Assembly: GCA_018389105.1 (NCBI GenBank)
Contig: JACATO010001058.1
Span: 124,001-188,000 of the forward strand
Direction of reading: 5' to 3'
DNA from: Nautilus pompilius
Lineage: Eukaryota; Mollusca; Cephalopoda; Nautilida; Nautilidae
Length of the DNA stretch: 64,000 nucleotides
A model generated the notes under the pieces. It did not search any database. It was not told where the DNA came from and was given only the letters and a program-made list of their open reading frames with translations. Position 1 is the first letter of the stretch; each line of letters opens with the position of its first letter. The translations under genes and the position numbers were made by a program. This document shows, one piece after another, positions 1-10,734 of the stretch.

Positions 1-279
1 CACGAAAATGTGGAATAAGTATATCTACCAGTATGTAGCAGTAATTTGTGATAAGTAAAGTTATTAGAGAAAGTGGATAGTTAATTAACTATATACATGA
101 CCTTGTCCGTTACAACAGACACTGAAAGGGTCAAAGTTGAAAATTTTTACAGATGGATAGAGAGATCTGTATATGGTAGCGAAGGAGAACTAAATCCACT
201 GCTGATTATTATTGGGATTGGTAATAGCGAGACCCAGTTCCATCCGGCTCCAGAGGGCCCCCAAAAAAAGACCAGTTAC

Positions 280-547
280 CGTTCTTCTGCAGAAATCGAA
301 GTGTATCATCATATCCTTGCTTGCACAGGTCACTCAGCTTGTGCGCATTAGGGGGAAAGAGAGCAATGGAAAGCCTGTAGAGGTTCTGTGCTGTCAGCTG
401 CAGGCTGGTGTTAGCCAGGTTGATGACGGCAAAGTTGGAAGAATTGTCTGACGGGCAGATGTCTGATTCTCCAGAAAAGGGCGAAACTGTAATGGTGTCC
501 TGATCAAAGGAGGGAAGATTGTCGGTCACACCACCATCAATGTAAAA
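280..547 (-). CDS. PNPLA2: PNPLA coding exon 4 (catalytic aspartate)
   Basis: The acceptor is a T-run ending CAG (550-548) and the donor is GTAACT from 279 downward. It holds the YIDGG catalytic Asp and the [11 protein letters not shown] block. It ends one base into a codon, so the gene continues off the left edge; the region from 279 to 1 shows no further exon I can defend. Confidence 0.92.
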
Positions 548-3500
548 CTGAAAAAAAAAAAACAACAAACAAATAAAGTTTTAAAATTAAAAGTCAAGCG
601 AACAAAGCCAAGCTGTAATTAGCTAATTCCGCAACTCGTGTTGACGTCAGGTGCGTTACGCGACAAAACAATAGGCAGTTTTTGTTCTTACGCCAATCTT
701 AGAAATGATCTTCTCAACGGGGCGGTTCTCCGCTGCAGGAGGTAAGCCTACTTTCCAACGTGAAAATTAAACAAGTCCTGTTCCCTGGCAACAAAAAAAA
801 GGGGGAGCGATACTTACACTGCCCTTATATTTAGGTGGAATCAAACCGCAATAGAACGGGACAAAGGCGCTGCACACCAGAGCCTAAAAAGAAGAAAGGA
901 AAGAAAAAGCCCAGGATGCAGGAATGATTACATTTAAATCTACACATAAAGACAACGATGGCAGCAAACACAAACAAGCCTTAAATAAGTGGGAAGTTTT
1001 CCAGCTGACTTAGCGCCCCGTTCTTTCCCTTAACAGGGTTGGGATCTGTTTCTCTGAAGATGATGGATGACAATATCAGGCAGAAAGCTCAGATTTCAGC
1101 AACTGTGACCAGTGGGAAGCCAGGACACCAGGAAGGAATGGGCACAGGCCATTTATTGTAAAAGTACAAAATCTGTTGTGTAAACGAGTCAGGGCCGGTA
1201 GGATAAGTTATATAATAGCAATAATCGCCACCTGTTCCGTTCTTTCGGAACTTCATCAGCTAAACAACTTTGATGGAGGCAGAAAAGCTACTTTAAAATG
1301 CCTGACTGTTATATAGATTAAAAAAAAAAAAAATTAACGCTTTAGCTACCCCCTACTCTTTGAACTTTGTGCACCAAGCTGAAAAGTATGTGACCGAGTA
1401 ATACTTACAAACCAATAGAATGGCTGTGTTGCGTAATGTTAACAACAGTCGCCGACGACTTACCTACTTCTCTGTTAAATAAACAACACACACAAAAAAA
1501 AAAAAAATCTAAGTGTGACAATTTAAAACTAACCCCTTTATAGACCAATCCAATAAGGAGATAGTTTATCAATGACTAAGATTGCATATTTGTAGGAATG
1601 CCAGATAACTCTTTATCCCACTGAAGCCTTTACGGACAGATAACTTACTTAAATGTTTTATTGTTAAAATATTTTGAATTGTATTAAGAATTCTCGTTCG
1701 CTCAGGTTATGAATTAATAAATTAATTAATTACAACAAACTAGTTGGCACAAAAGAGGACTGTTATTTAGAAATCTAATATAATTAAAGATGGCTGTTCA
1801 TGAAGACTCTGAGGGTTTTCAATATGTAATAACTGCTTAATGGAATAGGATGGAACAAAATATAAATCACATTATGATGAAGGTTAGCTGCATCTTTGAG
1901 GCTGGCTGAAGTCAGTTACGACAATGAAATGAACGTTTAAAGCACATTACAACTGGAAAACTCCATTCAGCATCCTCATTAGTAGCTGGATGAAGAAGTT
2001 CAGTTGGAAATGTCCTGTTTGTCAAGAACTAGCGTAGATGTCGAAAAAGCCAGCAGAAATAGCTTTGCCAGGCCTAAAACAACTAAAACTGAATATTCCC
2101 ACTTCAACAATTTATAATATTTGGAAAGAAAAATTATATCACTGGAGCAGATATCAGTCACATCACATTCACATGCCAAAAAGATGGTTGCAATATGCAG
2201 TGGCATAGCTGGCCTATTCGGCGCCCGTGGCCAGATTCTGAAATGCGCCCCCCTCCCAGGTCTGTTGCCAAAGAAGCAGTTGTCAGGGCTGAAACCTCTG
2301 AGCGCTTCGCCGCCCCTTTTCTCTGGTGCCCAGGGCCCAGGGCCCCCCACCCCCAGCCTCCCCTTAGCTACGCCCCTGGCAATATGTAAGTATAAGGATT
2401 CGTTGCTGCAATACTCAAAAGCTTTCGTAATACATTTTCTCATTCTTTCTTATGTAGTTTTACAGCTGTTGTCTCTTTAGGTTTTACAGCAACTATTTAT
2501 CTGAATTTAGCAGCCTATGGACCAAATGTCAAAACAAACATGGTCTATTGTTGTGTGGTTAATGGCAGCACAGGTACAAATAAAAGGAAAACAAAAAAAC
2601 AATATTTGGTCAAGCCACCAGTTAGACATGGCATCATCAAGGTTTTCAGTTATCAATTACTAAACAATGGGCATGTTGATCGACTGTTGGCTGAGAAGAT
2701 CCTATCTGAGATATCCGCCTTGTCATCTCTTCCAAGCAGTTGCCTTTCTGAACTCATGGCAAGTCATACTATCTTTTTGTAGCATATGGGAACCAAATTG
2801 AGGAATGCCTTTCTAAAAAAAAAAAATGGCAGGATATTACTTTTGAGAACAAAATTGTAAACTTCTGAATACCAAGTTGATCTTGCTAAGCTGGTCATCT
2901 TACCGCAGCCACCATGTTTAGCTGTAAACAGGTGAGCTGAAGTACATTCCATCCCAGGGCTTCTCCACCCACAGGTGTGGCTAATGGAGGTTAACTGCTG
3001 AAATCTGGAATCATCATCAAAAAAAAAAAAAAAGCAAGCACATTATTCTTTGGCATCTACACTTTGCCATTGGATGCATCATCCTCTGATTCAGTTGGTA
3101 TGCTTCCAGGGTTAGTATTAAGCAGTGGTAACAGATATAATATGCTCCCAACCATAAGTTCCCTGGCAATTTATTCAAACACAGCCGACTAATGACCTCG
3201 TGTCACCTTGGCAACAGCAGCTACTCTCTCAACTGACCAACAGATTCAAAAGATGATCAGCTCAATGAAGTATTCCATTATTTGAAAAGGTCTCCATTTT
3301 GGCTGCTAAAAACAGCTACTAGAAAAACTGAATTAGAGCAGACTTACATCAACTAAATCTTTTTTGGATTCAAACTCAGAAACCAAAACATTTTTGTGAT
3401 CTCTGACCCTGGTGAGTGAGAGAAATAATCTTCCAGATGCTATAACGTGGGCGTTATCGGGCAACTCCTCCATTAATCCTCTTCGCAAAATCTTCATGAT

Positions 3501-6490
3501 GTCGAATCTTGGATGAAGTGGACCTAACCAGCGTTGAGAATTTGCCTTGGTTGCCACATCAAGTACAAAACTTGTGCATCTCCCTGCAATCATATGATTT
3601 CTGACAATTAACAAGTACTTCTCTTTAACAAGAAAAACATTATATGGCTTGAATAGTAAATATACTGTTGACATTGTCATAAAAAAGTAATAACGAATAT
3701 CATAATTATATGGCATAACTCACTGGAAAAAAAATCACCTGCATTTAATAATACAAAAACAAACTAAAAATGAGAATTTCACCTCTCATAATCCCATAAC
3801 AAGAGCAGAGGCTACACAGAACCAGCTGATATTTTACTAAAATATTACTGTCATGGTTGGGTTAGACTGCATGGTGAAATTCATGAGTTGATGTTATTGA
3901 TAAAATTTTACTGGACTCTTTAAGTGATTAAACAAACAAAAATGCCATCTTCTGATTTTTTTATTACCAGAAAATATGGAAATTTATCAATACCCTAGAT
4001 TCACTCCATTTCAACAGGATTTGAAATACTTTTACTTTAGCAATGCGATGTGGAGTTTCATCTAGTCCCACTCCAACACTGCGATGTGGAGTTTCATCTA
4101 GTCCCCCTCCAACACTGCGATGTGGAGTTTCATCTAGTCCCCCTCCAACACTGCGATGTGGAGTTTCATCTAGTCCCACTCCAACACTGCGATGTGGAGT
4201 TTCATCTAGTCCCACTCCAACACTGCGATGTGGAGTTTCATCTAGTCCCACTCCAACACTGCTACAGAGAGCTTCATCTAGTCCCACTCCAACACTGCTA
4301 CAGAGAGCTTGAGTTAGCCTCAGTCTATTTCCCACACACAAAATGTTGATAACTTTTAAAACTTTAACAAGAATTTTCTACATAAAAACAAGACGACTTC
4401 CCAAGTTTTTGGGGTTTCTGGATCTCTTTTTTGATTAGGTGAGGCCATGAGCTAAAGTCTTGACTAGAACTCTTTCATTTTGAGATGTGGGAGAAAACCG
4501 GAAAGCCTGGGAGATACACCAAACCGAGCCAGTTCCAATCAGGATTCAGACTCAGGTTCTCAACTTTAGCAGTCCAATACGCTAACCACCAGACTGCCAT
4601 GCCACCCGCAACACTAAGAATAATCATCATTTGAAATACAGTGAATTACAACACCAAAATGTAAAGTCAGAAGACTACACAAACTAACATAGAACTTCTA
4701 AGAATGAAATAAAACTGTTTCATCATCTTTATTGTGGGGTAACTGCCAGCAAGCAAAGGAGAGAGCTACAGTGGCAGGTAGCAACCTTATAATGTATATA
4801 TATATTCTCCATCTGGCTCATTAAGAAAACTTTATGCTTGTATAGATAATTAATTAAACTGTAAACAAATTTTGAACCTACTTTATTGTTAATCTTATCT
4901 TTATTGAAAATATGCCAAAACCCCCTAAAGCCAAAGGAAGTCTCTCTCATCAGGTTGACCACTACACAATAGTGTAGTATAGTCAGTTATAGGTGAGAAC
5001 CACCAGATGACCATACAAAAAACTTCCCATGTCATAGGTCACGGAAGTTCAGCCGGGTCCCGCTGCAACAGTGCCGAATTTCAGAGCATTACCAAAAGCA
5101 GTCAGAAATCTGTAGTGGCTGATAGAGTCAGCCAACGGGCAGGTCTAACATCACCGTACCAAATGATAAATGATCGTATTTACTGCAACTAAGCAGGGTA
5201 AATAGAACCTGCTTTTCATCTTTGAGATAATTCAGATTGTTTTTCATGTTTGATGAGACATAAAGAAAATAGCTTCCTTAGTAGTGATCTACCTAAAATA
5301 CCTCAACAATGTGTGATCACCTAATGGGACCACATTTGCAATGGCAAAAGACTTCATAGCAAATGAAGAGACAGCTTGTTCTAGAAGCATCCTAGTCGTG
5401 TGAATGTCCCTTACACGTTTCCTAAAAACTGCTTGTTAATGATATTAAAACAAGTTAAGAGTATTTGAATTAAGTATTTATCCAAAAAAATAATAATAAT
5501 TTTTTTAAAAAAATGCAGTTTTTAATGCTTTAAATGCAGGAAATAGAATAGACGTTATTTATTCAGTCATGTAATCCAGATTATCTTCCCCTTTCTTGTA
5601 CATGCTGTGCTCCAAAACAAATCCATCGTTACTTCATCTTTAATAACTGCCGTACCATCTTTAAGAGGAATCCACACGACTGTAAAAGTCATGCACATGT
5701 ACATTTTTGTCTAGTGACCGAACAGACAGAAAAAAACTACATATTTTTTTTAAATTAAGAAAGTTATTATTATTATTATTATTATTATTTATAATAATAA
5801 TAACAACAACATCAACAGCAACAATTTTAAAAATTAATTCAAAATGCCTTTTGTAAAGTTAGAGATAAAATATAGAGATTAGCGAATAACAAATGATTAT
5901 GTCCTTATTTTAGAAAATATTTTAAAACTACAGTCATAAGAAGATAGTGAGTGATTCAATATCCTGTTATCTGCTTATGCTACAGTACAAAGTTGACTTT
6001 AATTTATTTAAACAACAAAAACTGCCAAAATTTAACATAGATATTACACCATTAAGCAATGATTTAATTTATAGAACAAGCAAAAGTAGGAGGACAAATG
6101 AGTGTGTGTGTGTGTGTGTGGATGGGGCATTATTAAAGAGAAGTGCCAGACTACCTACAGAACAGATTCTTCACTTTACAGTATAAATCTGCCCCAAGAT
6201 ACATCTTAGAGATGTGCAAGAATAATAGGTGTGTTTTGTTGTCATTAGATTTTCCTTCCAAACAATGGGCCTTAGTGGCCCCTCTCTGACTGTTGAGCCA
6301 GATTTTTTTTGTTTTGCTGATGCTGTAATAATTTGAAAACTTTCCTTTACTTGCCCCAGGCTCACAATGTAAAATGGTGATGCTGTGTTAACATCATTCT
6401 AGGGTAAAGAGTCACAGATAATACATGATGGTCCTCACAAAAATACCTACTGCTAGTTTGTCATTTTAACCAATGTATTTTATTCACGCG

Positions 6491-6527
<37 letters not shown>

Positions 6528-9500
6528 TTACCAGACAAAAAAGCACCAATATTAATTAGTAATTTTTGTCTATTTATTCAAGTTAAGGGGGAAATTAACA
6601 TTTTTTTATTTAAAAACATAGTAAAATCTTATTTAAAATATTTCAATTAATAAGAAAAATCTAATTCCAAATCCAATGTGGAAATACTAATTCATTAGCG
6701 ATTGCCAGCTAGTAAAAAGCTATGGACTATTACTAGTATTTCCTATCATCACAGATTAAGTGAACTTAAGCAATCGTCATCATCAACACGGATTAAGTGA
6801 ACTTAAGCAATCGTCATCATCATCACGGATTAAGTGAACTTAAGCAATCGTCATCATCATCACGGATTAAGTGAACTTAAGCAATCGTCATCATCATCAC
6901 GGATTAAGTGAACTTAAGCAATCGTCATCATCATCACGGATTAAGTGAACTTAAGCAATCGTCATCATCATCACAGCCTAAGTGAACTTAAGCAATCGTC
7001 ATCATCATCACAGCCTAAGTGAACTTAAGCAATCGTCATCATCATCACAGCCTAAGTGAACTTAAGCAATCGTCATCATCATCACAGCCTAAGTGAACTT
7101 AAGCAATCGTCATCATCATCACAGCCTAAGTGAACTTAAGCAATCGTCATCATCATCACGGATTAAGTGAACTTAAGCAATCGTCATCATCATCACGGAT
7201 TAAGTGAACTTAAGCAATCGTCATCATCATCACGGATTAAGTGAACTTAAGCAATCGTCATCATCACGGATTAAGTGAACTTAAGCAATCGTCATCATCA
7301 CGGATTAAGTGAACTTAAGCAATCGTCATCATCACGGATTAAGTGAACTTAAGCAATCGTCATCATCACGGATTAAGTAAACTTAAGCAATCGTCATCAT
7401 CACAGATTAAGTGAACTTAAGCAATCGTCATCATCACAGATTAAGTGAACTTAAGCAATTGTCATCATCACAGATTAAGTGAACTTAAGCAATTGTCATC
7501 ATCACAGATTAAGTAAACAATTGTCATCATCAGGGATTAAGTAAACAATTGTCATCATCACAGATTAAGTAAACTTAAGCAATCGTCATCATCAGGGATT
7601 AAGTAAACAATCGTCATCATCACAGATTAAGTAAACTTAAGCAATTGTCATCATCACAGATTAAGTAAACTTAAGCAATTGTCATCATCACAGATTAAGT
7701 AAACTTAAGCAATTGTCATCATCACAGATTAAGTAAACTTAAGCAATTGTCATCATCACAGATTAAGTGAACTTAAGCAATTGTCATCATCACAGATTAA
7801 GTGAACTTAAGCAATTGTCATCATCACAGATTAAGTGAACTTAAGCAATTGTCATCATCACAGATTAAGTGAACTTAAGCAATTGTCATCATCACAGATT
7901 AAGTGAACTTAAGCAATTGTCATCATCACAGATTAAGTGAACTTAAGCAATTGTCATCATCAGGGATTAAGTAAACAATTGTCATCATCACAGATTAAGT
8001 AAACGTAAGCAATTGTCATCATCAGGGATTAAGTAAACAATTGTCATCATCACAGATTAAGTGAACTTAAGCAATTGTCATCATCACAGATTAAGTGAAC
8101 TTAAGCAATTGTCATCATCACAGATTAAGTGAACTTAAGCAATTGTCATCATCACAGATTAAGTGAACTTAAGCAATTGTCATCATCACAGATTAAGTGA
8201 ACTTAAGCAATTGTCATCATCACAGATTAAGTGAACTTAAGCAATTGTCATCATCACAGATTAAGTGAACTTAAGCAATTGTCATCATCACAGATTAAGT
8301 GAACTTAAGCAATTGTCATCATCAGGGATTAAGTAAACAATTGTCATCATCACAGATTAAGTAAACGTAAGCAATCGTCATCATCACAGATTAAGTGAAC
8401 TTAAGCAATTGTCATCATCAGGGATTAAGTAAACTTAAGCAATTGTCATCATCAGGGATTAAGTAAACAATTGTCATCATCACAGATTAAGTGAACTTAA
8501 GCAATTGTCATCATCACAGATTAAGTGAACTTAAGCAATTGTCATCATCACAGATTAAGTGAACTTAAGCAATTGTCATCATCAGGGATTAAGTAAACAA
8601 TTGTCATCATCACAGATTAAGTAAACGTAAGCAATCGTCATCATCACGGATTAAGTGAACTTAAGCAATTGTCATCATCAGGGATTAAGTAAACAATTGT
8701 CATCATCACAGATTAAGTGAACTTAAGCAATTGTCATCATCAGGGATTAAGTAAACAATTGTCATCATCACAGATTAAGTGAACTTAAGCAATTGTCATC
8801 ATCACAGATTAAGTGAACTTAAGCAATTGTCATCATCACAGATTAAGTGAACTTAAGCAATTGTCATCATCAGGGATTAAGTAAACAATTGTCATCATCA
8901 CAGATTAAGTGAACTTAAGCAATTGTCATCATCACAGATTAAGTGAACTTAAGCAATTGTCATCATCAGGGATTAAGTAAACAATTGTCATCATCACAGA
9001 TTAAGTGAACTTAAGCAATCGTCATCATCACAGATTAAGTGAACTTAAGCAATTGTCATCATCAGGGATTAAGTGAACAATTGTCATCATCACAGATTAA
9101 GTGAACTTAAGCAATCGTCATCATCACAGATTAAGTGAACTTAAGCAATTGTCATCATCAGGGATTAAGTGAACAATTGTCATCATCACAGATTAAGTGA
9201 ACTTAAGCAATTGTCATCATCAGGGATTAAGTAAACAATTGTCATCATCAGGGATTAAGTAAACAATTGTCATCATCACAGATTAAGTAAGCAATCGTCA
9301 TCATCACAGATTAAGTAAACTTAAGCAATTGTCATCATCATCAGGGATTAAGTGAACAATTATCGTCATCCATCAGAGATCAAGTGGACACGTCCCGCCG
9401 ACCCCCAGGAGGAGGAGGAGGAGGAGGGATGGGGATGGGGGAGGGAGAGCCTACCTAGACAGCAGCCTGTGATGAGGCAGCAGGCCACCATGCCGCCGGC

Positions 9501-9662
9501 GCTGGCCCCTGCCACCTTCCCGTTCTCCACGATGGACGGGGCGTGTTCCCTCAGACAGGTGGCCACGCCGATGTGGTAGATGCCCAGGAAGCCGCAGCCG
9601 GAAAACGACAGATTCATCTCGGTCGAGGGCTGCCTGTCCGTCCTCGCCGCCGCTGGTTCCAT
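280..9662 (-). CDS. PNPLA2: Patatin-like phospholipase (ATGL/PNPLA2 type), 5' four exons, partial at 3'
   Basis: A patatin-fold serine lipase of the PNPLA1/2/3/5 group; members hydrolyse triacylglycerol or other acyl esters at the lipid-droplet surface. Coding exons on the minus strand are 9662-9455, 3583-3348, 883-818 and 547-280, giving 259 whole codons and ending in phase 1 with more exons expected beyond position 1. All junctions are GT-AG and keep frame. The oxyanion loop GCGFLG is at residues 22-27, the nucleophile motif GASAG has Ser54, and the catalytic Asp is in YIDGG (Asp174). Other family landmarks are [36 protein letters not shown] and CKQGY.D.LRFL. The start at 9662 gives a 15-residue lead before a second Met (residue 16) that also fits the family N-terminus, so initiation at Met16 is possible. 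The C-terminal half is not in the window, so PNPLA2 cannot be separated firmly from its sister paralogues; the single-gene invertebrate form is usually called PNPLA2/ATGL. Confidence 0.93.
818..883 (-). CDS. PNPLA2: PNPLA coding exon 3
   Basis: A 22-codon exon beginning [17 protein letters not shown], the counterpart of the family CSGFIPVYCGLIPP segment. Acceptor TTTTTAG, donor GTAAGT (817-812). Too short to stand out without the family alignment. Confidence 0.9.
884..3347 (-). other. PNPLA2: PNPLA intron 2
   Basis: AT-rich intron. Apart from the hAT-type element at 2198-2378 it shows short A-runs and no conserved exon. An 80-codon open frame at 2540-2782 (plus) has no recognisable domain. 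Confidence 0.6.
2198..2378. mobile_element. 181-bp hAT-type non-autonomous element (MITE)
   Basis: The ends are imperfect inverted repeats: CAGTGGCATAGCTGG on the left, and CAGGGGCGTAGCTAAGG when the right end is read on the minus strand. The element is flanked by a perfect 8-bp duplication, GCAATATG, at 2190-2197 and 2379-2386. An 8-bp target duplication with CAG termini is the hAT signature. The interior is GC-rich, unlike the AT-rich intron around it, and has no transposase. It lies in the intron between PNPLA coding exons 2 and 3. Confidence 0.85.
3348..3583 (-). CDS. PNPLA2: PNPLA coding exon 2
   Basis: Acceptor TTGCAG (3589-3584), donor GTAAGT (3347-3342). It encodes the segment with [23 protein letters not shown] and [14 protein letters not shown]. 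Two bases plus 78 codons, ending in phase 0. Confidence 0.93.
4045..4310. repeat. 36-bp minisatellite, about 7.4 copies
   Basis: Six copies of a unit beginning GCGATGTGGAGTTTCATC (4045-4260) are followed by about 1.4 copies of a variant beginning GCTACAGAGAGC (4261-4310). The period is exactly 36, a multiple of 3, so several frames on both strands stay open as repetitive pseudo-proteins. It lies in PNPLA intron 1. Confidence 0.92.
4398..4612 (-). mobile_element. tRNA-derived SINE copy (family A)
   Basis: Read on the minus strand it begins with a tRNA-like head (TGGCAGTCTGGTGGTTAGCG, then GAGTCTGAATCC as B box). At its other end is the block AGAACTCTTTCATTTTGAG-ATGTGGGAGAAAAC (plus orientation). 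The same block recurs near 35155-35195, and the tRNA-proximal words recur near 55180, so this is a dispersed family. A-box and B-box assignments are by eye. Confidence 0.5.
5763..5801. repeat. (TTA)n/(AAT)n microsatellite
   Basis: A run of TTA followed directly by a run of ATA/AAT, forming an AT-only imperfect palindrome in PNPLA intron 1. Confidence 0.85.
6492..6526. repeat. (AAT)n microsatellite
   Basis: About 12 uninterrupted AAT triplets in PNPLA intron 1. A short (GT)n tract lies at about 6100-6120. Confidence 0.9.
6746..9385. repeat. 2.6-kb minisatellite, 28/34/37-bp units, about 80 copies
   Basis: The core unit is 34 bp, starting CAGATTAAGTGAACTTAAGC and ending GTCATCATCA. Three length classes occur: 37 bp (one extra CAT, mostly before about 7255), 34 bp (most of the array), and 28 bp (lacking the CTTAAG-containing 6 bp, starting GGGATTAAGTAAACAATTG). 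Variants run in blocks, such as five consecutive CAGCCTAAG units at about 6973-7130. AATCGTC predominates at the left end and AATTGTC over most of the rest. It ends about 70 bp from PNPLA exon 1, inside intron 1. Confidence 0.95.
9455..9662 (-). CDS. PNPLA2: PNPLA coding exon 1 (catalytic serine)
   Basis: 69 codons plus one base. It encodes the glycine-rich oxyanion loop and GASAG. The donor is GTAGGC immediately below 9455. The exon is GC-rich and sits in the CpG-rich promoter region. Confidence 0.93.
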
Positions 9663-10060
9663 GGTCCGCGGTAGATGGACGGCGGCCCGGTCGGTCTGTT
9701 ATTGTGACGTAGGCCGCCCCGCCCGCGCGCGTTTCGTTTTTGTTGTTGTTGTTGTTTTTTAAATTCCCAGGGATTCGATTGGACGACGGCCGCTCGTCCA
9801 GATTTGATTGGTGGCTGAGCATCAGCTGACGATTCCTTGTCCCCGCCCCCTCCAAGGTGTCGGCGAGCGGCAGCCCTGCTTCTCCTCCTGGGCGAGTTAT
9901 CTGGCGGGACGTGAGGCCCGCAGCGAAAGCACCCGAGGGTCCTCTTCTCGGGCCCTAACCCTAACCCCCGACCGACAGTTAGTCTCGAGTCCCTGTGGGG
10001 TGATGGAGAGGAGGAAGGAGGCGGGGGGCTTTAAGTATCCATAAGTCAGCCCGGCTCTTC
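9663..10060. promoter_or_regulatory. GC-rich bidirectional promoter region (PNPLA / SAAL1)
   Basis: From roughly 9390 to 10080 the sequence turns GC- and CpG-rich, against an AT-rich background. It lies between the PNPLA start (minus) and the SAAL1 side (plus). A short telomere-like stretch (CCCTAACCCTAACCCC) lies at about 9954-9969. No TATA box is evident. That the promoter is shared is inferred from layout; transcription starts cannot be seen. Confidence 0.55.
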
Positions 10061-10558
10061 CGGTCGGATGCACCACGTGACACTTCCGTCCACCAGCCAG
10101 CTACACTTCCCTACACAAACATTTGGCGTGGTGGTAAAGGGCTCGCGCGAAAAAAAACAAACAAAAACCCCACGGGGGTTTTATCAAAACTGCGGACGCC
10201 TTTACATTGATTAAAAAAAAAAAACACAACAACAACAACAAGCAGGCAGGCAAGCAGTCAGCTGACACCGCCTCCTCCCACGGATTGTCGGTAATGCGCC
10301 ATCTATCCAATGAAAGGAACTAGAATACCAAGTCTTTCGTTAGTTCTAACATTCGCCTTCGGTGACACAAGCAAAAAGCCCCTTAAACACCCTAACCCCC
10401 CCCTTTTATTTTATATTTGCTTGTTTATTTACTCATTTTTAAAAAAGAGGAGAAAGATATCCGGGGCGGATTAAAACTACGGGGGATGTTACTTCGTCAA
10501 CACCGGTTACACATGGTCTGGTTCAATAGTCTGTGATGTCTGTCGTCTCGGAAACGAT

Positions 10559-10568
10559 ATGGATATAG
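10559..10568 (+). CDS. SAAL1: Candidate SAAL1 first coding exon (tentative)
   Basis: The exon at 12401 needs an upstream exon ending one base into a codon. ATG GAT ATA G followed by GTTTGT at 10569 satisfies this and would give an acidic N-terminus joining to [14 protein letters not shown], like the short lead before NPSPPP in vertebrate SAAL1. The donor is of moderate quality (the last INTS12 donor is also GTTTGT). Other short exons in 9.7-12.4 kb are possible; transcript data would decide. Confidence 0.3.
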
Positions 10569-10734
10569 GTTTGTATTACATATAAACACCTAGTTAATCT
10601 TCTGCTCAGTGGGTGGTTGGTCATGAGGTGAACATAGAGGTTTCGATTCCTGACTGGAAAAACAACAACGAAATTCTGCGTCTGTTTGGAAATATTTTCA
10701 AAGTCCGTCATTTTACTATGCACCAATTGATGAT

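Larger units (their letters stand above)
3584..9454 (-). other. PNPLA2: PNPLA intron 1
   Basis: A 5.9-kb intron, nearly half of it tandem repeats (36-bp array at 4045-4310 and the 28/34/37-bp array at 6746-9385), plus a SINE and triplet microsatellites. No further coding exon was recognised. Confidence 0.75.

Noticed and set aside
2540..2782. 80-codon frame starting [12 protein letters not shown], briefly considered a THAP-type zinc finger
   Set aside because: The remaining THAP ligands and the AVPTIF-like motif are absent; it lies in a lipase intron.
3964..4349. Repetitive open frames on both strands (89-125 codons)
   Set aside because: They are produced by the 36-bp satellite, whose period is a multiple of three; intronic, with no start context or domain.
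6746..9385. CRISPR-like regularly spaced repeat
   Set aside because: Units are head-to-tail with no unique spacers; this is a eukaryotic minisatellite.
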